Source of the DNA: Dehalococcoidia bacterium
Lineage (GTDB): Bacteria; Chloroflexota; Dehalococcoidia; E44-bin15
Reading direction: 5' to 3'
Assembly: GCA_023129355.1 (NCBI GenBank)
Contig: JAGMCC010000033.1
Span: 1 to 9,697, forward strand
DNA: 9,697 nucleotides
Part shown: positions 1 through 6,303 of the stretch, piece after piece
Layout: every line of letters starts with the position of its first letter
Position numbering within the stretch: the stretch's first letter is position 1
Made by a program: the position numbers and the translations under genes
The notes under the pieces: generated by a model
What the model saw: the letters and a program-made list of their open reading frames with translations, nothing else
Databases searched by the model: none
What the model was told of the DNA's origin: nothing

Positions 1-2921
1 TGATAGATGTCGATCCTATCACCCTTGCCACCAGCCGACCTGGTGTTTTCGCCGGGGGGGATGCCCAAACTGGACCTGGGATAGCCATTGAAGCAGTGGC
101 AGCGGGAAACAGGGCGGCAGTTTCCATCACCAGATACCTCAAAGGGGAGGATTTGAGGCAGGGAAGAGAGATGGAAGAAGAGGTTGAACCTCCTGATTTG
201 AGCAGTCTCCCCTTGGGAGAGCCGAGGAAACCCCGGATGCAAATGCCAGCTATCGATCTGGAAAGAAGGCGAAGCAGCTTCGATGAGGTGGAGCTGGGCT
301 TCACTGAGGAGATGGCTCTTCAGGAAGCAAAGAGGTGCCTTAACTGTGGGATTTGCTCCGAGTGTCTCCAGTGCGTTATTGCCTGCAAAGCCGAAGCCAT
401 AGCCCATAATATGCGAGATGAGACTGTGGAGCTAAATGTGGGCTCCGTTCTCCTTGCCCCTGGGTATGAGGTCTTTGATCCATCCGTTCAGTATGAGATG
501 GGGTACAGGAGATTCCCTAATGTGGTGACCAGCCTTGAATTTGAGCGCATTCTAAGTGCATCGGGACCATTCCAGGGAGCTCTTCTCAGACCCTCAGATT
601 TAACTCCGCCACAAAATATAGCCTTCATTCAGTGTGTCGGCTCAAGAGACGAAAAGCATAATAGGCCCTACTGCTCCTCAGTGTGCTGCACCTATGCCAT
701 CAAAGAGGCTATCATTGCCAAGGAGCATAGCACCATCCCTGTAGACATCAATATCTTTTTTATGGATCTAAGGACCTATGGCAAGGACTTCGATAGATAC
801 TATGAGCGCGCCAAGGAGGAAATTGGCGTGAATTTTACCCGGGCAAAGGTATATGACATTAATGCCGTGGATGGCACCGGAGATCTAGCGGTCAAGTTCA
901 CCACAGAGGACGGCAGGGTGATGGAGGAGAGCTTCAGCATGGTGATCCTTTCTGTGGGATTTCAGCCCTCCGTAGAATTGATAGCTTTAGCCAAGAAAAT
1001 CGGGATCCAGCTAAACCCCTATGGATTTTGCCACACCGAACCATTCTTCCCCGTAGAGACCTCCAAACCAGGGATATTCGTCTGCGGTGCCTTCTCAGCA
1101 CCTAAGGACATCCCGGAGACAGTAATGCAGGCAAGTGGGGCAGCGGCAAGTGTCTCCACTCTGCTTGCCCCCGCCCGCAACACGCTTGTCAGAGAGAAGG
1201 AATATCCGCCGGAAAAGGATGTCACCGGGCAGGAGCCCAGGATCGGTGTGTTCGTCTGCCACTGCGGCATCAATATCGGTGGCGTGGTCGATGTTCCCCA
1301 GGTCACCGAGTATGTCAAGACACTTCCCAATGTGGTTTATGCTGAAAACAACCTCTATACCTGCTCTCAGGATACCCAGGAGAAAATAAAGGCGGTGATA
1401 GAGGAGTATAACCTGAACCGGGTGGTAGTGGCATCCTGCTCTCCTAGAACCCATGAGCCTCTCTTTCAGGAGACCATAAGGGAGGCCGGCCTGAATAAAT
1501 ACCTCTTTGAGATGACAAATATCCGTGACCAATGCTCCTGGGTTCATATGCATGAACCTGAGAAAGCCACTGAGAAGGCAAAAGACCTGGTGAGGATGGC
1601 GGCGGCCAAGGCTAAGCTGATAGAGCCGCTGAAGCTTCTGTCTCTACCGGTTAACCACTCTGCCCTGGTCGTCGGGGGAGGTATAGCAGGGATGGTGAGC
1701 GCACTAACCCTGGCCGACCAGGGGTTTGAAGTCCATCTAATAGAGAGTAGCGAGGAGCTCGGCGGGATAGCGAGGAGGATACACCACACAATTGAAGGTG
1801 GAGATGTTCAATCGTATCTATCGGAACAGATTAAAAAGGTCAAAGAGCATCCCGGGATTCGGATATATACCAACACCCGCATCGTAGATGCCTATGGCTA
1901 TGTGGGTAATTTCACCACAGAGATAATGAGATATCGTGGGAGGGTCATCGAGAAAATCGAACACGGTGTAACCATTATAGCTACAGGTGCTCAGGAATAT
2001 AAGCCCGATGAATATCTCTATGGCAGGGATTCAAGGGTTCTCACCTCCCTCGAGCTTGAGGAGGAGATTGCAAAAAGGGATCCAGATATTATAGGTTGCG
2101 ATAACCTGGTGATGATCCAGTGCGTGGGCTCACGTAACGGAGACAGGCCCTATTGCAGTCGGGTGTGCTGCAACCAGGCGATTAAGAATGCCCTCAAGCT
2201 GAAAGAGATAAATCCTGAGATGAATATCTATATCCTCTACCGGGATATGAGAACCTATGGTTTTGCTGAGCAGTACTATCAGGAGGCTCGGCGCCGTGGA
2301 GTGATATTCCTTCGCTACGAGCCGGACGATAAGCCGAAGGTGAGCACGGTGAAGCAGAACGGGCGATACTTAATAAGGGTTCTGATAAGTGATCCCATCC
2401 TCGGCGAGCAAATTGCCATAGATACCGATATACTTGTCCTGGGGGTAGCCATGGCTCCGCCGCCGGAGATAGAGGAGCTAGCCTCTCTTTACAAGGTGCC
2501 TTTGAATGAAGATAGCTTCTTTATGGAGGCTCATGTCAAGCTTCGCCCTGTCGATTTCGCTACTGAAGGGGTTTTTGTCTGCGGGCTTGCCCACTCCCCC
2601 AAAGCTATAGACGAAAGCATTGCCCAGGCTAAAGCTGCTGCCTCCCGTGCAACCACCATATTAGCCAAAGACACCATCATGGCTGCAGGCATCGTCTGCT
2701 CAGTAAATGAGGATATTTGCAGTGGCTGCGGCACCTGTGAGGTCCTCTGCCCTTATGGGGCGATCACGGTAGATAGAGTGGAAAGGGTAGCTAAGGTTAA
2801 TGAAGCCCTGTGCAAGGGCTGCGGCACCTGTTGCGCTGCCTGTCCCTCGGGGGCCGCACAGCAGCGCGGGTTTAGAAGAGACCAACTTTCGGCTATGATC
2901 ACTGCAGCCCTGGAGATATAG
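1..2921 (+). CDS. hdrA: GltD-HdrA fusion flavoprotein, 3' part (heterodisulfide reductase subunit A-like), 5' truncated by window edge
   Basis: Open from base 3 with no start in view. The first GTG (base 96) lies inside a conserved stretch, because the upstream frame encodes GVFAGGDAQTGPG, the C-terminal FAD/NAD motif of GltD-like NAD(P)H oxidoreductases. Numbering from that GTG (941 aa): a Cys-rich cluster motif at 81-97 (C81, C84, C87, C90, C93, C97). Next is an HdrA-like half with QCVGSR (179-184) and CSSVCC (193-198) and an FAD C-terminal motif GIFVCGAF (326-333). A complete HdrA follows: CHCG (388-391), FAD dinucleotide motif VVGGGIAGM (525-533), QCVGSR (675-680), CSRVCC (687-692), GVFVCGLA (825-832). 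The C-terminus has two [4Fe-4S] motifs (C875/878/881/885 and C906/909/912/916). HdrA proteins are cytoplasmic FAD/Fe-S hubs of electron bifurcation or confurcation. The GltD part suggests NAD(P)H as one electron partner (inference). It resembles the large HdrA-like (HdrL-type) fusions of sulfate reducers. The stop directly abuts the following mvhD start. Confidence 0.9.
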   Translation, partial: IDVDPITLATSRPGVFAGGDAQTGPGIAIEAVAAGNRAAVSITRYLKGEDLRQGREMEEEVEPPDLSSLPLGEPRKPRMQMPAIDLERRRSSFDEVELGFTEEMALQEAKRCLNCGICSECLQCVIACKAEAIAHNMRDETVELNVGSVLLAPGYEVFDPSVQYEMGYRRFPNVVTSLEFERILSASGPFQGALLRPSDLTPPQNIAFIQCVGSRDEKHNRPYCSSVCCTYAIKEAIIAKEHSTIPVDINIFFMDLRTYGKDFDRYYERAKEEIGVNFTRAKVYDINAVDGTGDLAVKFTTEDGRVMEESFSMVILSVGFQPSVELIALAKKIGIQLNPYGFCHTEPFFPVETSKPGIFVCGAFSAPKDIPETVMQASGAAASVSTLLAPARNTLVREKEYPPEKDVTGQEPRIGVFVCHCGINIGGVVDVPQVTEYVKTLPNVVYAENNLYTCSQDTQEKIKAVIEEYNLNRVVVASCSPRTHEPLFQETIREAGLNKYLFEMTNIRDQCSWVHMHEPEKATEKAKDLVRMAAAKAKLIEPLKLLSLPVNHSALVVGGGIAGMVSALTLADQGFEVHLIESSEELGGIARRIHHTIEGGDVQSYLSEQIKKVKEHPGIRIYTNTRIVDAYGYVGNFTTEIMRYRGRVIEKIEHGVTIIATGAQEYKPDEYLYGRDSRVLTSLELEEEIAKRDPDIIGCDNLVMIQCVGSRNGDRPYCSRVCCNQAIKNALKLKEINPEMNIYILYRDMRTYGFAEQYYQEARRRGVIFLRYEPDDKPKVSTVKQNGRYLIRVLISDPILGEQIAIDTDILVLGVAMAPPPEIEELASLYKVPLNEDSFFMEAHVKLRPVDFATEGVFVCGLAHSPKAIDESIAQAKAAASRATTILAKDTIMAAGIVCSVNEDICSGCGTCEVLCPYGAITVDRVERVAKVNEALCKGCGTCCAACPSGAAQQRGFRRDQLSAMITAALEI
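2893..2915 (+). repeat. 23-bp direct repeat, copy A (end of the HdrA-like gene)
   Basis: This stretch encodes the last residues of the HdrA-like protein (MITAALE) and contains GGAG, which serves as ribosome site for the next gene. It recurs exactly at 3343-3365, at an offset of 450 bp, about the length of one mvhD gene. Confidence 0.9.
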
Positions 2922-3371
2922 ATGGATGGATTTGAGCCAAAGATAATCGCCTTCTTCTGCAACTGGTGTTCCTATGCCGGCGCCGACCTGGCCGGGATAG
3001 GGCGGTTACAGTATCCACCAAACATAAGAATAATAAGGCTGATGTGCTCTGGCCGAGTAGATGAAGTGATGATATTAGAGGCGTTTGACAGAGGTGCGGA
3101 CGGCGTCCTGGTTTGTGGCTGCCACCCAGGAGAATGCCATTACATGAAGGGCAACCTGAGTGCTCGAAGAAGAGTTATGGGCTTAAAATGTCTCCTTGGA
3201 ACTATCGGAATTGATCGCGACCGGCTTAGGCTGGAATGGGTTGGAGCATCTGAAGGTCCAAAAGCGGCTCAAACGATTAGTAGCTTTACTCAAAGTGTAA
3301 GACAGCTTGGCCCAAGCCCGCTCAGGAGTGACCAAGTATCATCTATGATCACTGCAGCCCTGGAGGTTTGA
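2922..3371 (+). CDS. mvhD: MvhD-type hydrogenase iron-sulfur subunit (copy 1), with HdrA-like C-terminal tail
   Basis: The 149-aa product has the MvhD/FrhD delta-subunit signature: CNWCSYAGADLAG (C13, C16), YPPN (31-34), MCSGRVD (C42), GADGVLVCGCHPGECHY (C67, C72). In methanogens MvhD carries a [2Fe-2S] cluster and passes electrons from hydrogenase (or formate dehydrogenase) to HdrA. In bacteria it commonly sits beside hdrA and feeds the HdrA flavin. The ATG follows the HdrA-like stop with no spacer, and a GGAG-type ribosome site lies in the last HdrA codons, so translational coupling is likely. Oddity: after the normal MvhD end (QLGP) the protein continues with a tail ending MITAALEV, almost the same as the HdrA-like protein's last residues (MITAALEI). 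This points to origin by tandem duplication of a 450-bp unit. Cytoplasmic, no membrane segments. The family call is secure; the electron donor is not known from the sequence. Confidence 0.93.
   Translation: MDGFEPKIIAFFCNWCSYAGADLAGIGRLQYPPNIRIIRLMCSGRVDEVMILEAFDRGADGVLVCGCHPGECHYMKGNLSARRRVMGLKCLLGTIGIDRDRLRLEWVGASEGPKAAQTISSFTQSVRQLGPSPLRSDQVSSMITAALEV
3343..3365 (+). repeat. 23-bp direct repeat, copy B (end of mvhD copy 1)
   Basis: Exact copy of 2893-2915, here encoding the C-terminal tail of the first MvhD. The flanking codons still encode similar residues (DQLSA against DQVSS), so homology extends beyond the exact block. It is best explained as the boundary left by tandem duplication of a unit made of the HdrA tail plus mvhD. 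Confidence 0.9.
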
Positions 3372-3372
3372 A

Positions 3373-3807
3373 ATGGGAGAAGACACCTTTGAGCCCAAGA
3401 TTATAGGATTTTGCTGCAACTGGTGCTCCTATGCCGGTGCCGACCTGGCGGGGATAAGCCGGATTCAGTATCCACCCAATCTTAGGATGATAAGGGTAAT
3501 GTGCTCAGGAAGCATCGACCCTGTATATATCTTAGATGCTTTTAAGAGAGGTGCCGACGGGGTTTTTATTGGAGGTTGCCACCCCGGTGATTGCCATTAC
3601 CAATCTGGGAATTACAAGACCAGGAGAAAGATCAGCCTGGTGAAGATATTGCTCTCTCAACTAGGGGTAGTCCCTGAGCGTGTTAGACTGGAATGGGTCT
3701 CAGCGGCGGAAGGTCAGAGGTTTGCTCAGGTGGTTACCGATTTCACCAATGAGATAAAAGAGCTGGGACCAATCCAGATAAATGAGAATGGTGCTGCACA
3801 AGGATAA
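3373..3807 (+). CDS. mvhD: MvhD-type hydrogenase iron-sulfur subunit (copy 2)
   Basis: A 144-aa paralog of the preceding gene. It keeps CCNWCSYAGADLAG (C14, C15, C18), IQYPPN, VMCSGSIDP (C44) and GGCHPGDCHY (C69, C74), so all the [2Fe-2S] and redox cysteines expected for MvhD are present. The start is the ATG one base after the copy 1 stop, with a GGAGG-like site inside the last copy 1 codons (CTGGAGGT). It ends in a different tail (IQINENGAAQG) with no HdrA-like extension, so it probably keeps the original mvhD end while copy 1 acquired the duplicated HdrA tail. Copies 1 and 2 are close over the whole domain but differ at many third positions, so the duplication is not brand new. They may bind the two HdrA-like halves of the partner or different donors (inference). 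It is the last gene of this cluster in view; no hdrB, hdrC or hydrogenase genes follow. Confidence 0.92.
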   Translation: MGEDTFEPKIIGFCCNWCSYAGADLAGISRIQYPPNLRMIRVMCSGSIDPVYILDAFKRGADGVFIGGCHPGDCHYQSGNYKTRRKISLVKILLSQLGVVPERVRLEWVSAAEGQRFAQVVTDFTNEIKELGPIQINENGAAQG

Positions 3808-4202
3808 AAAGATAAACTGGCTATATGGCTCGCTTCTACCGGCGCAAGGTGTTAGATTGCCATATTAGGTGGTTGTGTTTAAGGCCTGGTTACCCTTTTT
3901 CAATTCCCCTCCATCTTTAGGATTGGTTTCTCTTCAGGTGAGCCTAATCTATTCCCCTCCCTTTTACCACATCCAAGATTGTCACACATCGTCTTATGCC
4001 TGACCCACTGAAATAGATACACCAAATCGTAGCATTACGCCCCATAAAGTCAAGCTGATGGATAAATACGAGTTGCAGCACGTCTCGAGCCTGATTTAAT
4101 CTTTGGGTTTCTATAACCTCGAACTTTACTAGTCGCCATCTTGTTGTCTGTAGTGGTTGACCGGGCGCACTTTTTTCTGCTAGAATTCAACGCAGTGCTA
4201 AG
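3808..4202. other. Intergenic region without recognisable gene
   Basis: About 395 bp between mvhD copy 2 and the SDR gene. It looks more AT-rich and irregular than the flanking genes, and I recognise no protein, tRNA or transposon end in it. A stretch at 3881-3900 combines a four-base AAGG/CCTT pairing with a run of T, which is too weak to call a terminator. The right end carries the promoter described separately. The spacing and the promoter suggest that the electron-transfer operon ends here and a new transcription unit starts. Confidence 0.6.
4157..4186 (+). promoter_or_regulatory. Sigma70-type promoter for the SDR gene and probably the array
   Basis: TTGACC at 4157-4162 and TAGAAT at 4181-4186 are separated by 18 bp and match the -35 (TTGACA) and -10 (TATAAT) consensus with one mismatch each. 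Transcription would start near 4192-4195, only about 8-11 nt before the ATG at 4203. There is no convincing Shine-Dalgarno sequence in that gap, so the transcript would be nearly leaderless. Called from sequence alone. Confidence 0.6.
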
Positions 4203-4973
4203 ATGATCCTCGATAAGTTTTCGCTGACCGGTAAGGTGGCCATCGTCACCGGGGCGGGCAGGAGCATCGGCAGGGGGATAGCGCTGGGCTTTGCCGAGGC
4301 CGGTGCCGATATTGTGTGTGCTGCCCGTACGGTTAGCGAGATAGAGTCTGTAGCCTCAGAAATCCGCAACCTGGGTAGAAGAGCCATTGCTGTCCCCTGT
4401 GACGTCCGCGAGGCCGAACAGGTGGAGGATATGGTGAGCAAGGCAGTGGATGAGTTCGGCCATATCGACATCCTGGTTAACAACGCCGGGGCTGGCTACC
4501 TTAAGCCGGCGATGGAGACCAGCGAGCGTGCCTTGGAGTTCCAGCTCAGGCAGAACTTAACCAGCGCTTTCCTCTGCAGCAAGGCAGTAATTAAAGTCAT
4601 GATGGAGCAGAAAGCAGGCTCAATCGTTAATATCTCCAGCCGGGCGGGCGACCAGCCAGCGGTGGGGATGATTGCCTACGGCGTTTCCAAGGCCGGAATG
4701 AATCACCTCACCAGGACAATGGCATTTGAACTGGCTCCCTATGTACGGGTGAACTGTATCAGTCCCGGCGCTGTCTGGACTGAAACCAGCGCCGAGACGC
4801 TGGGACCGGCGAAGGATAGAATTATCCGCGGCACCCCGCTAAATCGCATGGGCACGCCAGAGGATATAGCCCTGGCAGCGATCTATCTAGCCTCACCTGC
4901 ATCTAGCTGGGTGACGGGCAAGATACTGGAAGTGGATGGGGGAATCTATGGACAGGTTTTTAAGGTTGGCTAA
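4203..4973 (+). CDS. Classical short-chain dehydrogenase/reductase (SDR), FabG-like oxidoreductase
   Basis: The 256-aa product has the usual length of the classical SDR family, cytoplasmic NAD(P)(H)-dependent alcohol/ketone oxidoreductases with a Rossmann fold. It shows the TGxxxGxG cofactor motif as TGAGRSIG (16-23), the CD motif C67-D68, NNAG (93-96), the catalytic tetrad N118, S146, Y159 and K163 (YGVSK), and the SPGAVWTET and GGIYG C-terminal motifs. A41-R42 after the second strand leans towards NADP(H), which is a weak inference. The substrate cannot be read from the sequence: 3-ketoacyl-ACP/CoA, hydroxysteroid and sugar-type SDRs all look like this. The ATG at 4203 is set by the start of homology (FSLTGKVAIVTG) and by a promoter immediately upstream, without a clear ribosome site. 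It precedes the five-gene array on the same strand by 97 bp and may be co-transcribed with it. Confidence 0.93.
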   Translation: MILDKFSLTGKVAIVTGAGRSIGRGIALGFAEAGADIVCAARTVSEIESVASEIRNLGRRAIAVPCDVREAEQVEDMVSKAVDEFGHIDILVNNAGAGYLKPAMETSERALEFQLRQNLTSAFLCSKAVIKVMMEQKAGSIVNISSRAGDQPAVGMIAYGVSKAGMNHLTRTMAFELAPYVRVNCISPGAVWTETSAETLGPAKDRIIRGTPLNRMGTPEDIALAAIYLASPASSWVTGKILEVDGGIYGQVFKVG

Positions 4974-4999
4974 TATATGTTTATACTTAGTAAGCCAGA

Positions 5000-5014
5000 T
5001 AAGGAGGTGTGATC
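5000..5014 (+). promoter_or_regulatory. Strong Shine-Dalgarno-like sequence with no start codon
   Basis: TAAGGAGGTGTGATC is nearly a full complement of the 16S rRNA 3' end, but no ATG, GTG or TTG opens a useful reading frame in the next bases. The true ribosome site of copy 1 lies at 5057-5066. This may be a remnant of a lost gene start or a ribosome standby site. The function is unknown. Confidence 0.35.
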
Positions 5015-5070
5015 AGGATTCTAGAGGTCCAGGGAACATTGCAATACGATAAAGCTAGAAGGAGGTAGAC

Positions 5071-5634
5071 ATGGAAGAGCGCAACGATTATAGCGGGGAG
5101 TTCATAAGGCATTTCAGATATGAAGATTTCTCCAAGGAGCTCCTGGGCAAACTGCTCTGTGAATACGGTAGGCTTTACGAGCTGATGGACGGGCTATGGT
5201 ATTCCACCGTAGCCGAGGAGGTAGGCCCGGAGAAGGCATGGGAATTCGAGATGAAGGTCTGGCGCAGGATAGTCCGGCATGTGCTCGGCGGACTGCAGAA
5301 GGTCGCCAATATCCAGGGGAACGATCTCTATACCATGTTCAAAGCGGTGCAGCTTGATCCCTGTTACACCGATGGGCTGTACCAGTATGACATCTATATC
5401 AGGGACCCCAAGTATGCCATAATGACCATCTACCGCTGCCCCTCACTGCTCTATTTCGAGAAGAACGACCCGGGCAGGATCAAGCCGTTATGCCAGGAGC
5501 TGGAGCCTCCGGCCTTCCAGGACTACGCCGATCACTTCAATCCCAAGATAAAGGTACGCCCGCTCAAGCTTCCGCCGCGCAAAAATCCCGGCGACATCCC
5601 GGTCTGCATGTGGGAGTATAAGCTGGAGGATTGA
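5071..5634 (+). CDS. DUF6125 / ATC-hydrolase-like protein, tandem paralog 1 (most divergent)
   Basis: 187 aa, first of five tandem paralogs. No reaction can be assigned. The ATG is preceded by AGAAGGAGGT (5057-5066). It shares with the other copies an N-terminal DYSGEF (6-11) and DFSKE (19-23), a central FK..Q.DP block (90-97), then YRCPSLLYFE (C123), C141, HFNPKIK (155-161), LKLPPRK (165-171) and CMWEY (C179). It differs from the rest in the region 37-80 (ELMDGLWYSTVAEEVGPEKAW) and lacks the CSKEVWDT block seen in copies 3-5. The layout of a helical N-half, a beta-rich core and cysteines before and after FNPK is reminiscent of the L-2-amino-thiazoline-4-carboxylate hydrolase-like and DUF6125 families. 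That assignment is from memory and not certain. No signal peptide or membrane segment. It lies 97 bp after the SDR gene. Confidence 0.85.
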   Translation: MEERNDYSGEFIRHFRYEDFSKELLGKLLCEYGRLYELMDGLWYSTVAEEVGPEKAWEFEMKVWRRIVRHVLGGLQKVANIQGNDLYTMFKAVQLDPCYTDGLYQYDIYIRDPKYAIMTIYRCPSLLYFEKNDPGRIKPLCQELEPPAFQDYADHFNPKIKVRPLKLPPRKNPGDIPVCMWEYKLED

Positions 5635-5678
5635 GCCCGCAGTCGTTCCTTAAGCGGTGGCGAAAAATGTGTTAAAAA

Positions 5679-5685
5679 GGGGAGG
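5679..5685 (+). promoter_or_regulatory. Ribosome binding site that fixes the CTG start of paralog 2
   Basis: GGGGAGG lies 5 nt before CTG at 5691. An in-frame TAA at 5673-5675 closes the frame upstream, and no ATG, GTG or TTG occurs in frame between this site and the GTG at 5778, so the site supports initiation at the CTG. Confidence 0.7.
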
Positions 5686-5690
5686 TTACA

Positions 5691-6281
5691 CTGAAAGAGT
5701 TAGAGGACTATGGCGGTGAGTTTAACCCTGAACTGACCCTTCCCGATTTCTCTAAAGAGGCGCTTATAAGGCTGCTGGTGACAGCGGGCAAGCTCTATCT
5801 GGGGATAGACGGTATCTGGACCGGCCTCATGAGGCAGAAATACAGCGATAAGGTGGCTTTCGATTATGATAAGGAGGTCTGGTTCTCAAAGGCATTGGAG
5901 ATTGACATACGTCAGACGGTGGAGGCGCTGAATATCAAAGGAAATGACATCCCCACCCTGTTCAAGTACTTCCAGTTCGGCCCGGCGTTCTCGGTGATAT
6001 ACGTTGGGCCACCGCCCGGGTTTGAGCCGCGGGTTAAGTTTGAATTAAAGAGCAAAAACCATGGCATAATGACCGTTACCCGCTGCAATTCGCTGGAGTA
6101 CTTCGAGAGACACAATGACACAGCGTTACAGAAGCTGGCATGTGAGGAGATTGATTTACCCGCGTTCAAGTGGATAGCAAAAAGGTTCAATCCAAAAATA
6201 GAGGTGGAGCCGTTAAAGCTACCTCCCCGCAAGAGCAAGGATGAGATAGCCTGCCAGTGGGAGTTCAAGATCGAAACATAA
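5691..6281 (+). CDS. DUF6125 / ATC-hydrolase-like protein, tandem paralog 2, probable CTG start
   Basis: 196 aa when started at CTG 5691. Function unknown. The canonical choice (GTG 5778) would remove 29 residues that clearly belong to the family: KELEDYGGEFNPEL and PDFSKEALIRLLV match the N-terminus of paralog 3, and the CTG aligns exactly with the GTG start of that gene. A ribosome site precedes the CTG. It shares TRCNSLEYFE (C132), LAC (C151), FNPKI (166-170), LKLPPRKS and CQWEF (C188). It is nine residues longer than its sisters because of an insertion around VGPPPGFEPR (105-114) where the others have FDIDFE. The first gap (56 bp after copy 1) and the short gap to copy 3 (22 bp) suggest one operon. 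Its 3' end shares a 31-bp exact block with copy 3. No signal peptide or membrane helix. Confidence 0.82.
   Translation: MKELEDYGGEFNPELTLPDFSKEALIRLLVTAGKLYLGIDGIWTGLMRQKYSDKVAFDYDKEVWFSKALEIDIRQTVEALNIKGNDIPTLFKYFQFGPAFSVIYVGPPPGFEPRVKFELKSKNHGIMTVTRCNSLEYFERHNDTALQKLACEEIDLPAFKWIAKRFNPKIEVEPLKLPPRKSKDEIACQWEFKIET
6249..6279 (+). repeat. 31-bp exact repeat, copy in paralog 2
   Basis: The block encoding the ACQWEFKIET end of paralog 2, up to the first base of the stop codon, is identical to 6835-6865 at the end of paralog 3 (offset 586 bp). It includes synonymous positions, so it reflects recent duplication or gene conversion rather than protein constraint alone. Confidence 0.88.
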
Positions 6282-6303
6282 TCGAGTTTAGAAGGAGGCT
6301 AAA

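Noticed and set aside
96..98. GTG at 96 as the start of the HdrA-like gene
   Set aside because: The frame is open to the window edge and encodes a conserved GltD motif (GVFAGGDAQTGPG) upstream, so the gene is simply truncated by the window.
1095..1553. Long antisense reading frames opposite the HdrA-like gene and the paralogs
   Set aside because: They mirror well-conserved genes on the other strand, have no recognisable motifs or ribosome sites, and those opposite the paralogs recur only because the genes themselves are repeated.
3881..3900. Rho-independent terminator after mvhD copy 2
   Set aside because: Only a four-base AAGG/CCTT pairing precedes the T run, too weak to call.
4966..4987. 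Separate promoter for the paralog array (TTGGCT ... TATACT)
   Set aside because: The spacer is only about 10 bp, far from the usual 16-18, and no better -35 lies at the right distance.
5778..5780. GTG at 5778 as the start of paralog 2
   Set aside because: It removes 29 conserved residues and has no ribosome site; the upstream CTG has both homology and GGGGAGG.
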